Source: Pleodorina starrii
Lineage: Eukaryota; Chlorophyta; Chlorophyceae; Chlamydomonadales; Volvocaceae
Reading direction: 5' to 3'
DNA: 64,000 bases
Assembly: GCA_030267565.1 (NCBI GenBank)
Contig: BRXU01000029.1
Coordinates: forward strand, 156,001-220,000
Shown: positions 12,105 through 25,128 of the stretch, piece by piece
Numbering within the stretch: position 1 is the stretch's first letter
Layout of the letters: each line of letters begins with the position of its first letter
Position numbers and translations under genes: made by a program
The notes under the pieces: model-generated
The model's database searches: none
What the model saw: the letters and a program-made list of their open reading frames with translations, nothing else
Told to the model about the DNA's origin: nothing

Positions 12105-12177
12105 TGCTGACATCCAGTTTGAACTGGAGACCTCCCGCTTACTAAACGGGTGCTCTATCCAACTGAGCTATGCCAGC
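12105..12177 (-). pseudogene. tRNA-Thr(AGT) copy 19, T loop shortened
   Basis: The tRNA is 73 nt. The T loop is TTCAAA, six bases instead of seven, with G57 lost. The B box is damaged, so transcription and folding are probably impaired. The acceptor, D and anticodon arms are intact. Confidence 0.65.
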
Positions 12178-12734
12178 ACATTCCACCTCACACATCGACA
12201 TATCCACGTACGGCATACTATACTGTAAACTACCTACCTCGTTTCCCCTGCACACTACGTAGCTGCATCGGTGTAGGGCATCTGCGGATGGATGCATTGC
12301 TGTTGTGGTTGATTGTTGCCCTGAGGATCACATAATGAAGAGCAAGCAGAGCCAGCAGCACGCCAGCTGGCCGTGCAGTGCAGTATACCGGCAGTAGAGA
12401 TGAGCAGGGCAAAAGGGAAAGCATGCCCAGGCTAGCTAGACAGTGCACGTCACCCAGGCAGGAACGTGATGGCGCAGGCGGCTGGAGACTGAGAAACCAG
12501 CAGCAGCCATGCATGTGGGTAAAAGCGGGGATATTATTGCTTCCATGTTGGTAATGATCCCCGGCGGGCAGCCCAGCCACACAGTTATGTGCACGAATTA
12601 TGCTGACAGCTGCTAGCTGCGTGTTTCCATGTCTCTGAGAGTCTGTGACCTTATACTCCACTACGATTACGGTTATGGTATAGAGGATGACGCACTCGCT
12701 TCTACTTGCACTTCTTGGACTCGTTTGACATAAC

Positions 12735-12808
12735 TGCTGACATCCAGATTCGAACTGGAGACCTCCCGCTTACTAAACGGGTGCTCTATCCAACTGAGCT
12801 ATGCCAGC
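12735..12808 (-). tRNA. tRNA-Thr(AGT) copy 20, consensus
   Basis: Consensus tRNA; from here the spacer often has GAAGAGCAAGCAG instead of GAAGAAGAAGCAG. Confidence 0.9.
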
Positions 12809-13365
12809 ACATTCCACCTCACACATCGACATATCCAGGTACGGCATACTATACTGTAAACTACCTACCTCGTTTCCCCTGCACACTACGTAGCTGCATC
12901 GGTGTAGGGCATCTGCGGATGGATGCATTGCTGTTGTGGTTGATTGTTGCCCTGAGGATCACATGATGAAGAGCAAGCAGAGCCAGCAGCAGGCCAGCTG
13001 GCCGTGCAGTGCAGTATACCGGCAGTAGAGATGAGCAGGGCAAAAGGGAAAGCATGCCCAGGCTAGCTAGACAGTGCACGTCACCCAGGCAGGAACGTGA
13101 TGGCGCAGGCGGCTGGAGGCTGAGAAACCAGCAGCAGCCATGCATGTGGGTAAAAGCGGGGATATTATTGCTTCCATGTTGGTAATGATCCCCGGCGGGC
13201 AGCCCAGCCACACAGTTAGGTGCACGAATTATGCTGACAGCTGCTAGCTGCGTGTTTCCATGTCTCTGAGAGTCCGTGACCTTATACTCCACTGCGATTA
13301 CGGTAATGGTATAGAGGATGACGCACTCGCTTATACATGCACTTCCTGGACTCGTTTAACATATC

Positions 13366-13439
13366 TGCTGACATCCAGATTCGAACTGGAGACCTCCCGC
13401 TTACTAAACGGGTGCTCTATCCAACTGAGCTATGCCAGC
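13366..13439 (-). tRNA. tRNA-Thr(AGT) copy 21, consensus
   Basis: First member of the first 1894-bp block; the 3' trailer has TTTAACATATC in place of TTTGACATAAC. Confidence 0.9.
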
Positions 13440-13997
13440 ACATTCCACCTCACACATCGACATATCCACGTACGGCATACTATACTGTAAACTACCTACC
13501 TCGTTTCCCCTGCACACTACGTAGCTGCATCGGTGTAGGGCATCTGCGGATGGATGCATTGCTGTTGTGGTTGATTGTTGCCCTGAGGATGACATAATGA
13601 AGAGCAAGCAGAGCCAGCAGCACGCCAGCTGGCCGTGCAGTGCAGTATACCGGTAGTAGAGATGAGCAGGGCAAAAGGGAAAGCATGCCCAGGCTAGCTA
13701 GACAGTGCACGTCACCCAGGCAGGAACGTGATGGCGCAGGCGGCTGGAGACTGAGAAACCAGCAGCAGCCATGCATGTGGGTAAAAAGCGGGGATACTAT
13801 TGCTTCCACGTTGGTAATGATCCCCGGCGGGCAGCCCAGCCACACAGTTATGTGCACGAATTATGCTGACAGCTGCTAGCTGCGTGTTTCCATGTCTCTG
13901 AGAGTCTGTGACCTTATACTCCACTGCGATTACGGTGATGGTATAGAGGATGACGCACTCGCTTCTACTTGCACTTCCTGGACTCGTTTGACATAAC

Positions 13998-14071
13998 TGC
14001 TGACATCCAGATTCGAACTGGAGACCTCCCGCTTACTAAACGGGTGCTCTATCCAACTGAGCTATGCCAGC
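13998..14071 (-). tRNA. tRNA-Thr(AGT) copy 22, consensus
   Basis: Second member of the 1894-bp block; the nearest downstream T run is T5. Confidence 0.9.
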
Positions 14072-14628
14072 ACATTCCACCTCACACATCGACATATCCA
14101 CGTACGGCATACTATACTGTAAACTACCTACCTCGTTTCCCCTGCACACTACGTAGCTGCATCGGTGTAGGGCATCTGCGGATGGATGCATTGCTGTTGT
14201 GGTTGATTGTTGCCCTGAGGATGACATAATGAAGAGCAAGCAGAGCCAGCAGCACGCCAGCTGGCCGTGCAGTGCAGTATACCGGTAGTAGAGATGAGCA
14301 GGGCAAAAGGGAAAGCATGCCCAGGCTAGCTAGACAGTGCACGTCACCCAGGCAGGAACGTGATGGCGCAGGCGGCTGGAGGCTGAGAAACCAGCAGCAG
14401 CCATGCATGTGGGTAAAAGCGGGGATATTATTGCTTCCATGTTGGTAATGATCCCCGGCGGGCAGCCCAGCCACACAGTTAGGTGCACGAATTATGCTGA
14501 CAGCTGCTAGCTGCGTGTTTCCATGTCTCTTAGAGTCCGTGACCTTATACTCCACTACGATTACGGTGATGGTATAGAGGATGACACAATTGTTTATACT
14601 TGCGCTTCCTGGACTCGTTTGACATAAC

Positions 14629-14702
14629 TGCTGACATCCAGATTCGAACTGGAGACCTCCCGCTTACTAAACGGGTGCTCTATCCAACTGAGCTATGCCA
14701 GC
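14629..14702 (-). tRNA. tRNA-Thr(AGT) copy 23, consensus
   Basis: Third member of the 1894-bp block; the trailer has GACACAATTGTTTATAC. Confidence 0.9.
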
Positions 14703-15259
14703 ACATTCCACCTCACACATCGACATATCCACGTACGGCATACTATACTGTAAACTACCTACCTCGTTTCCCCTGCACACTACGTAGCTGCATCGGTGTA
14801 GGGCATCTGCGGATGGATGCATTGCTGTTGTGGTTGATTGTTGCCCTGAGGATCACATAATGAAGAAGAAGCAGAGCCAGCAGCAGGCCAGCTGGCCATG
14901 CAGTGCAGTATACCGGCAGTAGAGATGAGCCGGGCAAAAGGGAAAGCATGCCCAGGCTAGCTAGACAGTGCACGTCACCCAGGCAGGAACGTGATGGCGC
15001 AGGCGGCTGGAGACTGAGAAACCAGCAGCAGCCATGCATGTGGGTAAAAGCGGGGATACTATTGCTTCCACGTTGGTAATGATCCCCGGCGGGCAGCCCA
15101 GCCACACAGTTAGGTGCACGAATTATGCTGACAGCTGCTAGCTGCGTGTTTCCATGTCTCTGAGAGTCCGTGACCTTATACTCCACTGCGATTACGGTAA
15201 TGGTATAGAGGATGACGCACTCGCTTATACATGCACTTCCTGGACTCGTTTAACATATC

Positions 15260-15333
15260 TGCTGACATCCAGATTCGAACTGGAGACCTCCCGCTTACTA
15301 AACGGGTGCTCTATCCAACTGAGCTATGCCAGC
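15260..15333 (-). tRNA. tRNA-Thr(AGT) copy 24, consensus
   Basis: Repeat of copy 21 at 1894 bp. Confidence 0.9.
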
Positions 15334-15891
15334 ACATTCCACCTCACACATCGACATATCCACGTACGGCATACTATACTGTAAACTACCTACCTCGTTT
15401 CCCCTGCACACTACGTAGCTGCATCGGTGTAGGGCATCTGCGGATGGATGCATTGCTGTTGTGGTTGATTGTTGCCCTGAGGATGACATAATGAAGAGCA
15501 AGCAGAGCCAGCAGCACGCCAGCTGGCCGTGCAGTGCAGTATACCGGTAGTAGAGATGAGCAGGGCAAAAGGGAAAGCATGCCCAGGCTAGCTAGACAGT
15601 GCACGTCACCCAGGCAGGAACGTGATGGCGCAGGCGGCTGGAGACTGAGAAACCAGCAGCAGCCATGCATGTGGGTAAAAAGCGGGGATACTATTGCTTC
15701 CACGTTGGTAATGATCCCCGGCGGGCAGCCCAGCCACACAGTTATGTGCACGAATTATGCTGACAGCTGCTAGCTGCGTGTTTCCATGTCTCTGAGAGTC
15801 TGTGACCTTATACTCCACTGCGATTACGGTGATGGTATAGAGGATGACGCACTCGCTTCTACTTGCACTTCCTGGACTCGTTTGACATAAC

Positions 15892-15965
15892 TGCTGACAT
15901 CCAGATTCGAACTGGAGACCTCCCGCTTACTAAACGGGTGCTCTATCCAACTGAGCTATGCCAGC
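15892..15965 (-). tRNA. tRNA-Thr(AGT) copy 25, consensus
   Basis: Repeat of copy 22 at 1894 bp. Confidence 0.9.
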
Positions 15966-16522
15966 ACATTCCACCTCACACATCGACATATCCACGTACG
16001 GCATACTATACTGTAAACTACCTACCTCGTTTCCCCTGCACACTACGTAGCTGCATCGGTGTAGGGCATCTGCGGATGGATGCATTGCTGTTGTGGTTGA
16101 TTGTTGCCCTGAGGATGACATAATGAAGAGCAAGCAGAGCCAGCAGCACGCCAGCTGGCCGTGCAGTGCAGTATACCGGTAGTAGAGATGAGCAGGGCAA
16201 AAGGGAAAGCATGCCCAGGCTAGCTAGACAGTGCACGTCACCCAGGCAGGAACGTGATGGCGCAGGCGGCTGGAGGCTGAGAAACCAGCAGCAGCCATGC
16301 ATGTGGGTAAAAGCGGGGATATTATTGCTTCCATGTTGGTAATGATCCCCGGCGGGCAGCCCAGCCACACAGTTAGGTGCACGAATTATGCTGACAGCTG
16401 CTAGCTGCGTGTTTCCATGTCTCTTAGAGTCCGTGACCTTATACTCCACTACGATTACGGTGATGGTATAGAGGATGACACAATTGTTTATACTTGCGCT
16501 TCCTGGACTCGTTTGTCATAAC

Positions 16523-16596
16523 TGCTGACATCCAGATTCGAACTGGAGACCTCCCGCTTACTAAACGGGTGCTCTATCCAACTGAGCTATGCCAGC
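16523..16596 (-). tRNA. tRNA-Thr(AGT) copy 26, consensus
   Basis: Repeat of copy 23 with one private change (GTCATAAC) just outside the tRNA 3' end. Confidence 0.9.
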
Positions 16597-17153
16597 ACAT
16601 TCCACCTCACACATCGACATATCCACGTACGGCATACTATACTGTAAACTACCTACCTCGTTTCCCCTGCACACTACGTAGCTGCATCGGTGTAGGGCAT
16701 CTGCGGATGGATGCATTGCTGTTGTGGTTGATTGTTGCCCTGAGGATCACATAATGAAGAAGAAGCAGAGCCAGCAGCAGGCCAGCTGGCCATGCAGTGC
16801 AGTATACCGGCAGTAGAGATGAGCCGGGCAAAAGGGAAAGCATGCCCAGGCTAGCTAGACAGTGCACGTCACCCAGGCAGGAACGTGATGGCGCAGGCGG
16901 CTGGAGACTGAGAAACCAGCAGCAGCCATGCATGTGGGTAAAAGCGGGGATACTATTGCTTCCACGTTGGTAATGATCCCCGGCGGGCAGCCCAGCCACA
17001 CAGTTAGGTGCACGAATTATGCTGACAGCTGCTAGCTGCGTGTTTCCATGTCTCTGAGAGTCCGTGACCTTATACTCCACTGCGATTACGGTAATGGTAT
17101 AGAGGATGACGCACTCGCTTATACATGCACTTCCTGGACTCGTTTAACATATC

Positions 17154-17227
17154 TGCTGACATCCAGATTCGAACTGGAGACCTCCCGCTTACTAAACGGG
17201 TGCTCTATCCAACTGAGCTATGCCAGC
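17154..17227 (-). tRNA. tRNA-Thr(AGT) copy 27, consensus
   Basis: Repeat of copies 21 and 24. Confidence 0.9.
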
Positions 17228-17785
17228 ACATTCCACCTCACACATCGACATATCCACGTACGGCATACTATACTGTAAACTACCTACCTCGTTTCCCCTG
17301 CACACTACGTAGCTGCATCGGTGTAGGGCATCTGCGGATGGATGCATTGCTGTTGTGGTTGATTGTTGCCCTGAGGATGACATAATGAAGAGCAAGCAGA
17401 GCCAGCAGCACGCCAGCTGGCCGTGCAGTGCAGTATACCGGTAGTAGAGATGAGCAGGGCAAAAGGGAAAGCATGCCCAGGCTAGCTAGACAGTGCACGT
17501 CACCCAGGCAGGAACGTGATGGCGCAGGCGGCTGGAGACTGAGAAACCAGCAGCAGCCATGCATGTGGGTAAAAAGCGGGGATACTATTGCTTCCACGTT
17601 GGTAATGATCCCCGGCGGGCAGCCCAGCCACACAGTTATGTGCACGAATTATGCTGACAGCTGCTAGCTGCGTGTTTCCATGTCTCTGAGAGTCTGTGAC
17701 CTTATACTCCACTGCGATTACGGTGATGGTATAGAGGATGACGCACTCGCTTCTACTTGCACTTCCTGGACTCGTTTGACATAAC

Positions 17786-17859
17786 TGCTGACATCCAGAT
17801 TCGAACTGGAGACCTCCCGCTTACTAAACGGGTGCTCTATCCAACTGAGCTATGCCAGC
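17786..17859 (-). tRNA. tRNA-Thr(AGT) copy 28, consensus
   Basis: Repeat of copies 22 and 25. Confidence 0.9.
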
Positions 17860-18416
17860 ACATTCCACCTCACACATCGACATATCCACGTACGGCATAC
17901 TATACTGTAAACTACCTACCTCGTTTCCCCTGCACACTACGTAGCTGCATCGGTGTAGGGCATCTGCGGATGGATGCATTGCTGTTGTGGTTGATTGTTG
18001 CCCTGAGGATGACATAATGAAGAGCAAGCAGAGCCAGCAGCACGCCAGCTGGCCGTGCAGTGCAGTATACCGGTAGTAGAGATGAGCAGGGCAAAAGGGA
18101 AAGCATGCCCAGGCTAGCTAGACAGTGCACGTCACCCAGGCAGGAACGTGATGGCGCAGGCGGCTGGAGGCTGAGAAACCAGCAGCAGCCATGCATGTGG
18201 GTAAAAGCGGGGATATTATTGCTTCCATGTTGGTAATGATCCCCGGCGGGCAGCCCAGCCACACAGTTAGGTGCACGAATTATGCTGACAGCTGCTAGCT
18301 GCGTGTTTCCATGTCTCTTAGAGTCCGTGACCTTATACTCCATTACGATTACGGTGATGGTATAGAGGATGACACAATTGTTTATACTTGCGCTTCCTGG
18401 ACTCGTTTGACATAAC

Positions 18417-18490
18417 TGCTGACATCCAGATTCGAACTGGAGACCTCCCGCTTACTAAACGGGTGCTCTATCCAACTGAGCTATGCCAGC
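18417..18490 (-). tRNA. tRNA-Thr(AGT) copy 29, consensus
   Basis: Repeat of copies 23 and 26. Confidence 0.9.
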
Positions 18491-18970
18491 ACATTCCACC
18501 TCACACATCGACATATCCACGTACGGCATACTATACTGTAAACTACCTACCTCGTTTCCCCTGCACACTACGTAGCTGCATCGGTGTAGGGCATCTGCGG
18601 ATGGATGCATTGCTGTTGTGGTTGATTGTTGCCCTGAGGATCACATAATGAAGAAGAAGCAGAGCCAGCAGCAGGCCAGCTGGCCATGCAGTGCAGTATA
18701 CCGGCAGTAGAGATGAGCCGGGCAAAAGGGAAAGCATGCCCAGGCTAGCTAGACAGTGCACGTCACCCAGGCAGGAACGTGATGGCGCAGGCGGCTGGAG
18801 ACTGAGAAACCAGCAGCAGCCATGCATGTGGGTAAAAGCGGGGATATTATTGCTTCCATGTTGGTAATGATCCCCGGCGGGCAGCCCAGCCACACAGTTA
18901 GGTGCACGAATTATGCTGACAGCTGCTAGCTGCGTGTTGCCATTAGTTGCCATGACTCGTTTGACATAAC

Positions 18971-19044
18971 TGCTGACATCCAGATTCGAACTGGAGACCT
19001 CCCGCTTACTAAACGGGTGCTCTATCCAACTGAGCTATGCCAGC
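18971..19044 (-). tRNA. tRNA-Thr(AGT) copy 30, consensus
   Basis: First of four consecutive 554-bp units. Confidence 0.9.
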
Positions 19045-19524
19045 ACATTCCACCTCACACATCGACATATCCACGTACGGCATACTATACTGTAAACTAC
19101 CTACCTCGTTTCCCCTGCACACTACGTAGCTGCATCGGTGTAGGGCATCTGCGGATGGATGCATTGCTGTTGTGGTTGATTGTTGCCCTGAGGATCACAT
19201 AATGAAGAAGAAGCAGAGCCAGCAGCAGGTCAGCTGGCCATGCAGTGCAGTATACCGGCAGTAGAGATGAGCAGGGCAAAAGGGAAAGCATGCCCAGGCT
19301 AGCTAGACAGTGCACGTCACCCAGGCAGGAACGTGATGGCGCAGGCGGCTGGAGACTGAGAAACCAGCAGCAGCCATGCATGTGGGTAAAAGCGGGGATA
19401 TTATTGCTTCCATGTTGGTAATGATCCCCGGCGGGCAGCCCAGCCACACAGTTAGGTGCACGAATTATGCTGACAGCTGCTAGCTGCGTGTTGCCATAAG
19501 TTGCCATGACTCGTTTGACATAAC

Positions 19525-19598
19525 TGCTGACATCCAGATTCGAACTGGAGATCTCCCGCTTACTAAACGGGTGCTCTATCCAACTGAGCTATGCCAGC
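19525..19598 (-). tRNA. tRNA-Thr(AGT) copy 31, variable-loop variant
   Basis: Variable loop AGATC instead of AGGTC. All stems are intact, so it is probably functional. Confidence 0.85.
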
Positions 19599-20078
19599 AC
19601 ATTCCACCTCACACATCGACATATCCACGTACGGCATACTATACTGTAAACTACCTACCTCGTTTCCCCTGCACACTACGTAGCTGCATCGGTGTAGGGC
19701 ATCTGCGGATGGATGCATTGCTGTTGTGGTTGATTGTTGCCCTGAGGATCACATAATGAAGAAGAAGCAGAGCCAGCAGCAGGCCAGCTGGCCATGCAGT
19801 GCAGTATACCGGCAGTAGAGATGAGCCGGGCAAAAGGGAAAGCATGCCCAGGCTAGCTAGACAGTGCACGTCACCCAGGCAGGAACGTGATGGCGCAGGC
19901 GGCTGGAGACTGAGAAACCAGCAGCAGCCATGCATGTGGGTAAAAGCGGGGATATTATTGCTTCCATGTTGGTAATGATCCCCGGCGGGCAGCCCAGCCA
20001 CACAGTTAGGTGCACGAATTATGCTGACAGCTGCTAGCTGCGTGTTGCCATTAGTTGCCATGACTCGTTTGACATAAC

Positions 20079-20152
20079 TGCTGACATCCAGATTCGAACT
20101 GGAGACCTCCCGCTTACTAAACGGGTGCTCTATCCAACTGAGCTATGCCAGC
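20079..20152 (-). tRNA. tRNA-Thr(AGT) copy 32, consensus
   Basis: Repeat of copy 30 at 1108 bp. Confidence 0.9.
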
Positions 20153-20632
20153 ACATTCCACCTCACACATCGACATATCCACGTACGGCATACTATACTG
20201 TAAACTACCTACCTCGTTTCCCCTGCACACTACGTAGCTGCATCGGTGTAGGGCATCTGCGGATGGATGCATTGCTGTTGTGGTTGATTGTTGCCCTGAG
20301 GATCACATAATGAAGAAGAAGCAGAGCCAGCAGCAGGTCAGCTGGCCATGCAGTGCAGTATACCGGCAGTAGAGATGAGCAGGGCAAAAGGGAAAGCATG
20401 CCCAGGCTAGCTAGACAGTGCACGTCACCCAGGCAGGAACGTGATGGCGCAGGCGGCTGGAGACTGAGAAACCAGCAGCAGCCATGCATGTGGGTAAAAG
20501 CGGGGATATTATTGCTTCCATGTTGGTAATGATCCCCGGCGGGCAGCCCAGCCACACAGTTAGGTGCACGAATTATGCTGACAGCTGCTAGCTGCGTGTT
20601 GCCATAAGTTGCCATGACTCGTTTGACATAAG

Positions 20633-20706
20633 TGCTGACATCCAGATTCGAACTGGAGACCTCCCGCTTACTAAACGGGTGCTCTATCCAACTGAGCTAT
20701 GCCAGC
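20633..20706 (-). tRNA. tRNA-Thr(AGT) copy 33, consensus
   Basis: Counterpart of copy 31 at 1108 bp with the consensus variable loop. Confidence 0.9.
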
Positions 20707-21263
20707 ACATTCCACCTCACACATCGACATATCCACGTACGGCATACTATACTGTAAACTACCTACCTCGTTTCCCCTGCACACTACGTAGCTGCATCGG
20801 TGTAGGGCATCTGCGGATGGATGCATTGCTGTTGTGGTTGATTGTTGCCCTGAGGATCACATAATGAAGAAGAAGCAGAGCCAGCAGCACGCCAGCTGGC
20901 CGTGCAGTGCAGTATACCGGCAGTAGAGATGAGCAGGGCAAAAGGGAAAGCATGCCCAGGCTAGCTAGACAGTGCACGTCACCCAGGCAGGAACGTGATG
21001 GCGCAGGCGGCTGGAGACTGAGAAACCAGCAGCAGCCATGCATGTGGGTAAAAGCGGGGATATTATTGCTTCCATGTTGGTAATGATCCCCGGCGGGCAG
21101 CCCAGCCACACAGTTAGGTGCACGAATTATGCTGACAGCTGCTAGCTGCGTGTTTCCATGTCTCTGAGAGTCTGTGACCTTATACTCCACTGCGATTACG
21201 GTGATGGTATAGAGGATGACGCACTCGCTTATACTTGCACTTCCTGGACTCGTTTGATATAAC

Positions 21264-21337
21264 TGCTGACATCCAGATTCGAACTGGAGACCTCCCGCTT
21301 ACTAAACGGGTGCTCTATCCAACTGAGCTATGCCAGC
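21264..21337 (-). tRNA. tRNA-Thr(AGT) copy 34, consensus
   Basis: Consensus tRNA in a 631-bp unit; the trailer has TTTGATATAAC. Confidence 0.9.
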
Positions 21338-21894
21338 ACATTCCACCTCACACATCGACATATCCACGTACGGCATACTATACTGTAAACTACCTACCTC
21401 GTTTCCCCTGCACACTACGTAGCTGCATCGGTGTAGGGCATCTGCGGATGGATGCATTGCTGTTGTGGTTGATTGTTGCCCTGAGGATCACATGATGAAG
21501 AGCAAGCAGAGCCAGCAGCAGGCCAGCTGGCCGTGCAGTGCAGTATACCGGTAGTAGAGATGAGCAGGGCAAAAGGGAAAGCATGCCCAGGCTAGCTAGA
21601 CAGTGCACGTCACCCAGGCAGGAACGTGATGGCGCAGGCGGCTGGAGGCTGAGAAACCAGCAGCAGCCATGCATGTGGGTAAAAGCGGGGATATTATTGC
21701 TTCCATGTTGGTAATGATCCCCGGCGGGCAGCCCAGCCACACAGTTAGGTGCACGAATTATGCTGACAGCTGCTAGCTGCGTGTTTCCATGTCTCTTAGA
21801 GTCCGTGACCTTATACTCCACTACGATTACGGTTATGGTATAGAGGATGACGCACTCGCTTCTACTTGCACTTCCTGGACTCGTTTAACATATC

Positions 21895-21967
21895 TGCTGA
21901 CATCCAGATTCGAACTGGAGACCTCCCGTTACTAAACGGGTGCTCTATCCAACTGAGCTATGCCAGC
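21895..21967 (-). pseudogene. tRNA-Thr copy 35, anticodon loop shortened
   Basis: One base is missing. The anticodon arm becomes CCCGT, loop TTAGTA, then ACGGG: a perfect five-pair stem but a six-base loop. The loop lacks position 38, so decoding is probably lost or shifted. The A and B boxes are intact, so it could still be transcribed. Confidence 0.65.
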
Positions 21968-22524
21968 ACATTTCACCTCACACATCGACATATCCAGGTA
22001 CGGCATACTATACTGTAAACTACCTACCTCGTTTCCCCTGCACACTACGTAGCTGCATCGGTGTAGGGCATCTGCGGATGGATGCATTGCTGTTGTGGTT
22101 GATTGTTGCCCTGAGGATCACATGATGAAGAGCAAGCAGAGCCAGCAGCAGGCCAGCTGGCCGTGCAGTGCAGTATACCGGCAGTAGAGATGAGCAGGGC
22201 AAAAGGGAAAGCATGCCCAGGCTAGCTAGACAGTGCACGTCACCCAGGCAGGAACGTGATGGCGCAGGCGGCTGGAGGCTGAGAAACCAGCAGCAGCCAT
22301 GCATGTGGGTAAAAGCGGGGATACTATTGCTTCCACGTTGGTAATGATCCCCGGCGGGCAGCCCAGCCACACAGTTAGGTGCACGAATTATGCTGACAGC
22401 TGCTAGCTGCGTGTTTCCATGTCTATTAGAGTCCGTGACCTTATACTCCACTGCGATTACGGTGATGGTATAGAGGATGACGCACTCGCTTCTACTTGCA
22501 CTTCCTGGACTCGTTTGACATAAC

Positions 22525-22598
22525 TGCTGACATCCAGATTCGAACTGGGAACCTCCCGCTTACTAAACGGGTGCTCTATCCAACTGAGCTATGCCAGC
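22525..22598 (-). tRNA. tRNA-Thr(AGT) copy 36, T-stem variant
   Basis: The segment AGGTT-CCCAG replaces AGGTC-TCCAG, giving a C-A mismatch at the outer T-stem pair. Confidence 0.7.
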
Positions 22599-23156
22599 AC
22601 ATTCCACCTCACACATCGACATATCCACGTACGGCATACTATACTGTAAACTACCTACCTCGTTTCCCCTGCACACTACGTAGCTGCATCGGTGTAGGGC
22701 ATCTGCGGATGGATGCATTGCTGTTGTGGTTGATTGTTGCCCTGAGGATGACATAATGAAGAGCAAGCAGAGCCAGCAGCACGCCAGCTGGCCGTGCAGT
22801 GCAGTATACCGGTAGTAGAGATGAGCAGGGCAAAAGGGAAAGCATGCCCAGGCTAGCTAGACAGTGCACGTCACCCAGGCAGGAACGTGATGGCGCAGGC
22901 GGCTGGAGACTGAGAAACCAGCAGCAGCCATGCATGTGGGTAAAAAGCGGGGATACTATTGCTTCCACGTTGGTAATGATCCCCGGCGGGCAGCCCAGCC
23001 ACACAGTTATGTGCACGAATTATGCTGACAGCTGCTAGCTGCGTGTTTCCATGTCTCTGAGAGTCTGTGACCTTATACTCCACTGCGATTACGGTGATGG
23101 TATAGAGGATGACGCACTCGCTTCTACTTGCACTTCCTGGACTCGTTTGACATAAC

Positions 23157-23230
23157 TGCTGACATCCAGATTCGAACTGGAGACCTCCCGCTTACTAAAC
23201 GGGTGCTCTATCCAACTGAGCTATGCCAGC
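23157..23230 (-). tRNA. tRNA-Thr(AGT) copy 37, consensus
   Basis: Consensus tRNA in a unit of the A5-run class. Confidence 0.9.
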
Positions 23231-23791
23231 ACATTCCACCTCACACATCGACATATCCACGTACGGCATACTATACTGTAAACTACCTACCTCGTTTCCC
23301 CTGCACACTACGTAGCTGCATCGGTGTAGGGCATCTGCGGATGGATGCATTGCTGTTGTGGTTGATTGTTGCCCTGAGGATGACATAATGAAGAGCAAGC
23401 AGAGCCAGCAGCACGCCAGCTGGCCGTGCAGTGCAGTATACCGGTAGTAGAGATGAGCAGGGCAAAAGGGAAAGCATGCCCAGGCTAGCTAGACAGTGCA
23501 CGTCACCCAGGCAGGAACGTGATGGCGCAGGCGGCTGGAGGCTGAGAAACCAGCAGCAGCCATGCATGTGGGTAAAAGCGGGGATACTATTGCTTCCACG
23601 TTGGTAATGATCCCCGGCGGGCAGCCCAGCCACACAGTTAGGTGCACGAATTATGCTGACAGCTGCTAGCTGCGTGTTTCCATGTCTCTTAGAGTCCGTG
23701 ACCTTATACTCCACTACGATTACGGTGATGGTATAGAGGATGACACAATTGTTTATATATACTTGCGCTTCCTGGACTCGTTTGACATAAC

Positions 23792-23865
23792 TGCTGACAT
23801 CCAGATTCGAACTGGAGACCTCCCGCTTACTAAACGGGTGCTCTATCCAACTGAGCTATGCCAGC
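23792..23865 (-). tRNA. tRNA-Thr(AGT) copy 38, consensus
   Basis: The unit is 635 bp because TATA was added in the 3' trailer (GTTTATATATACTTG). Confidence 0.9.
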
Positions 23866-24422
23866 ACATTTCACCTCACACATCGACATATCCAGGTACG
23901 GCATACTATGCTGTAAACTACCTACCTCGTTTCCCCTGCACACTACGTAGCTGCATCGGTGTAGGGCATCTGCGGATGGATGCATTGCTGTTGTGGTTGA
24001 TTGTTGCCCTGAGGATCACATAATGAAGAGCAAGCAGAGCCAGCAGCAGGCCAGCTGGCCGTGCAGTGCAGTATACCGGCAGTAGAGATGAGCAGGGCAA
24101 AAGGGAAAGCATGCCCAGGCTAGCTAGACAGTGCACGTCACCCAGGCAGGAACGTGATGGCGCAGGCGGCTGGAGGCTGAGAAACCAGCAGCAGCCATGC
24201 ATGTGGGTAAAAGCGGGGATACTATTGCTTCCACGTTGGTAATGATCCCCGGCGGGCAGCCCAGCCACACAGTTAGGTGCACGAATTATGCTGACAGCTG
24301 CTAGCTGCGTGTTTCCATGTCTATTAGAGTCCGTGACCTTATACTCCACTGCGATTACGGTGATGGTATAGAGGATGACGCACTCGCTTCTACTTGCACT
24401 TCCTGGACTCGTTTGACATATC

Positions 24423-24496
24423 TGCTGACATCCAGATTCGAACTGGAGACCTCCCGCTTACTAAACGGGTGCTCTATCCAACTGAGCTATGCCAGC
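24423..24496 (-). tRNA. tRNA-Thr(AGT) copy 39, consensus
   Basis: Consensus tRNA; the 5' flank has CATATCCAGGTACGGCATAC. Confidence 0.9.
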
Positions 24497-25054
24497 ACAT
24501 TTCACCTCACACATCGACATATCCAGGTACGGCATACTATGCTGTAAACTACCTACCTCGTTTCCCCTGCACACTACGTAGCTGCATCGGTGTAGGGCAT
24601 CTGCGGATGGATGCATTGCTGTTGTGGTTGATTGTTGCCCTGAGGATGACATAATGAAGAGCAAGCAGAGCCAGCAGCACGCCAGCTGGCCGTGCAGTGC
24701 AGTATACCGGTAGTAGAGATGAGCAGGGCAAAAGGGAAAGCATGCCCAGGCTAGCTAGACAGTGCACGTCACCCAGGCAGGAACGTGATGGCGCAGGCGG
24801 CTGGAGACTGAGAAACCAGCAGCAGCCATGCATGTGGGTAAAAAGCGGGGATACTATTGCTTCCACGTTGGTAATGATCCCCGGCGGGCAGCCCAGCCAC
24901 ACAGTTAGGTGCACGAATTATGCTGACAGCTGCTAGCTGCGTGTTTCCATGTCTCTTAGAGTCCGTGACCTTATACTCCACTACGATTACGGTTATGGTA
25001 TAGAGGATGACGCACTCGCTTATACTTGCGATTCCTGGACTCGTTTGATATAAC

Positions 25055-25128
25055 TGCTGACATCAAGATTCGAACTGGAGACCTCCCGCTTACTAAACGG
25101 GTGCTCTAACCAACTGAGCTATGCCAGC
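25055..25128 (-). tRNA. tRNA-Thr(AGT) copy 40, two changes
   Basis: T stem TCCAG/CTTGA (C-T mismatch at the middle pair) and D loop AGTTGGTTA. Confidence 0.6.

Larger units (their letters stand above)
13215..18896. repeat. Higher-order repeat, 1894-bp period, three copies
   Basis: tRNA copies 21-23, 24-26 and 27-29 form three near-identical 1894-bp blocks (631, 632 and 631). The 632-bp member always carries an A5 run in the GGGTAAAAAGCGG spacer. Only isolated substitutions separate the blocks, for example GTCATAAC for GACATAAC near 16514. Confidence 0.92.
18897..21112. repeat. Higher-order repeat, 1108-bp period, two copies of a short-unit dimer
   Basis: tRNA copies 30-31 and 32-33 are pairs of 554-bp units repeating at 1108 bp. 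Alternating CATTAGTTGCC and CATAAGTTGCC junctions and GGTCAGCTGGCC versus GGCCAGCTGGCC spacers mark the dimer. Confidence 0.85.
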
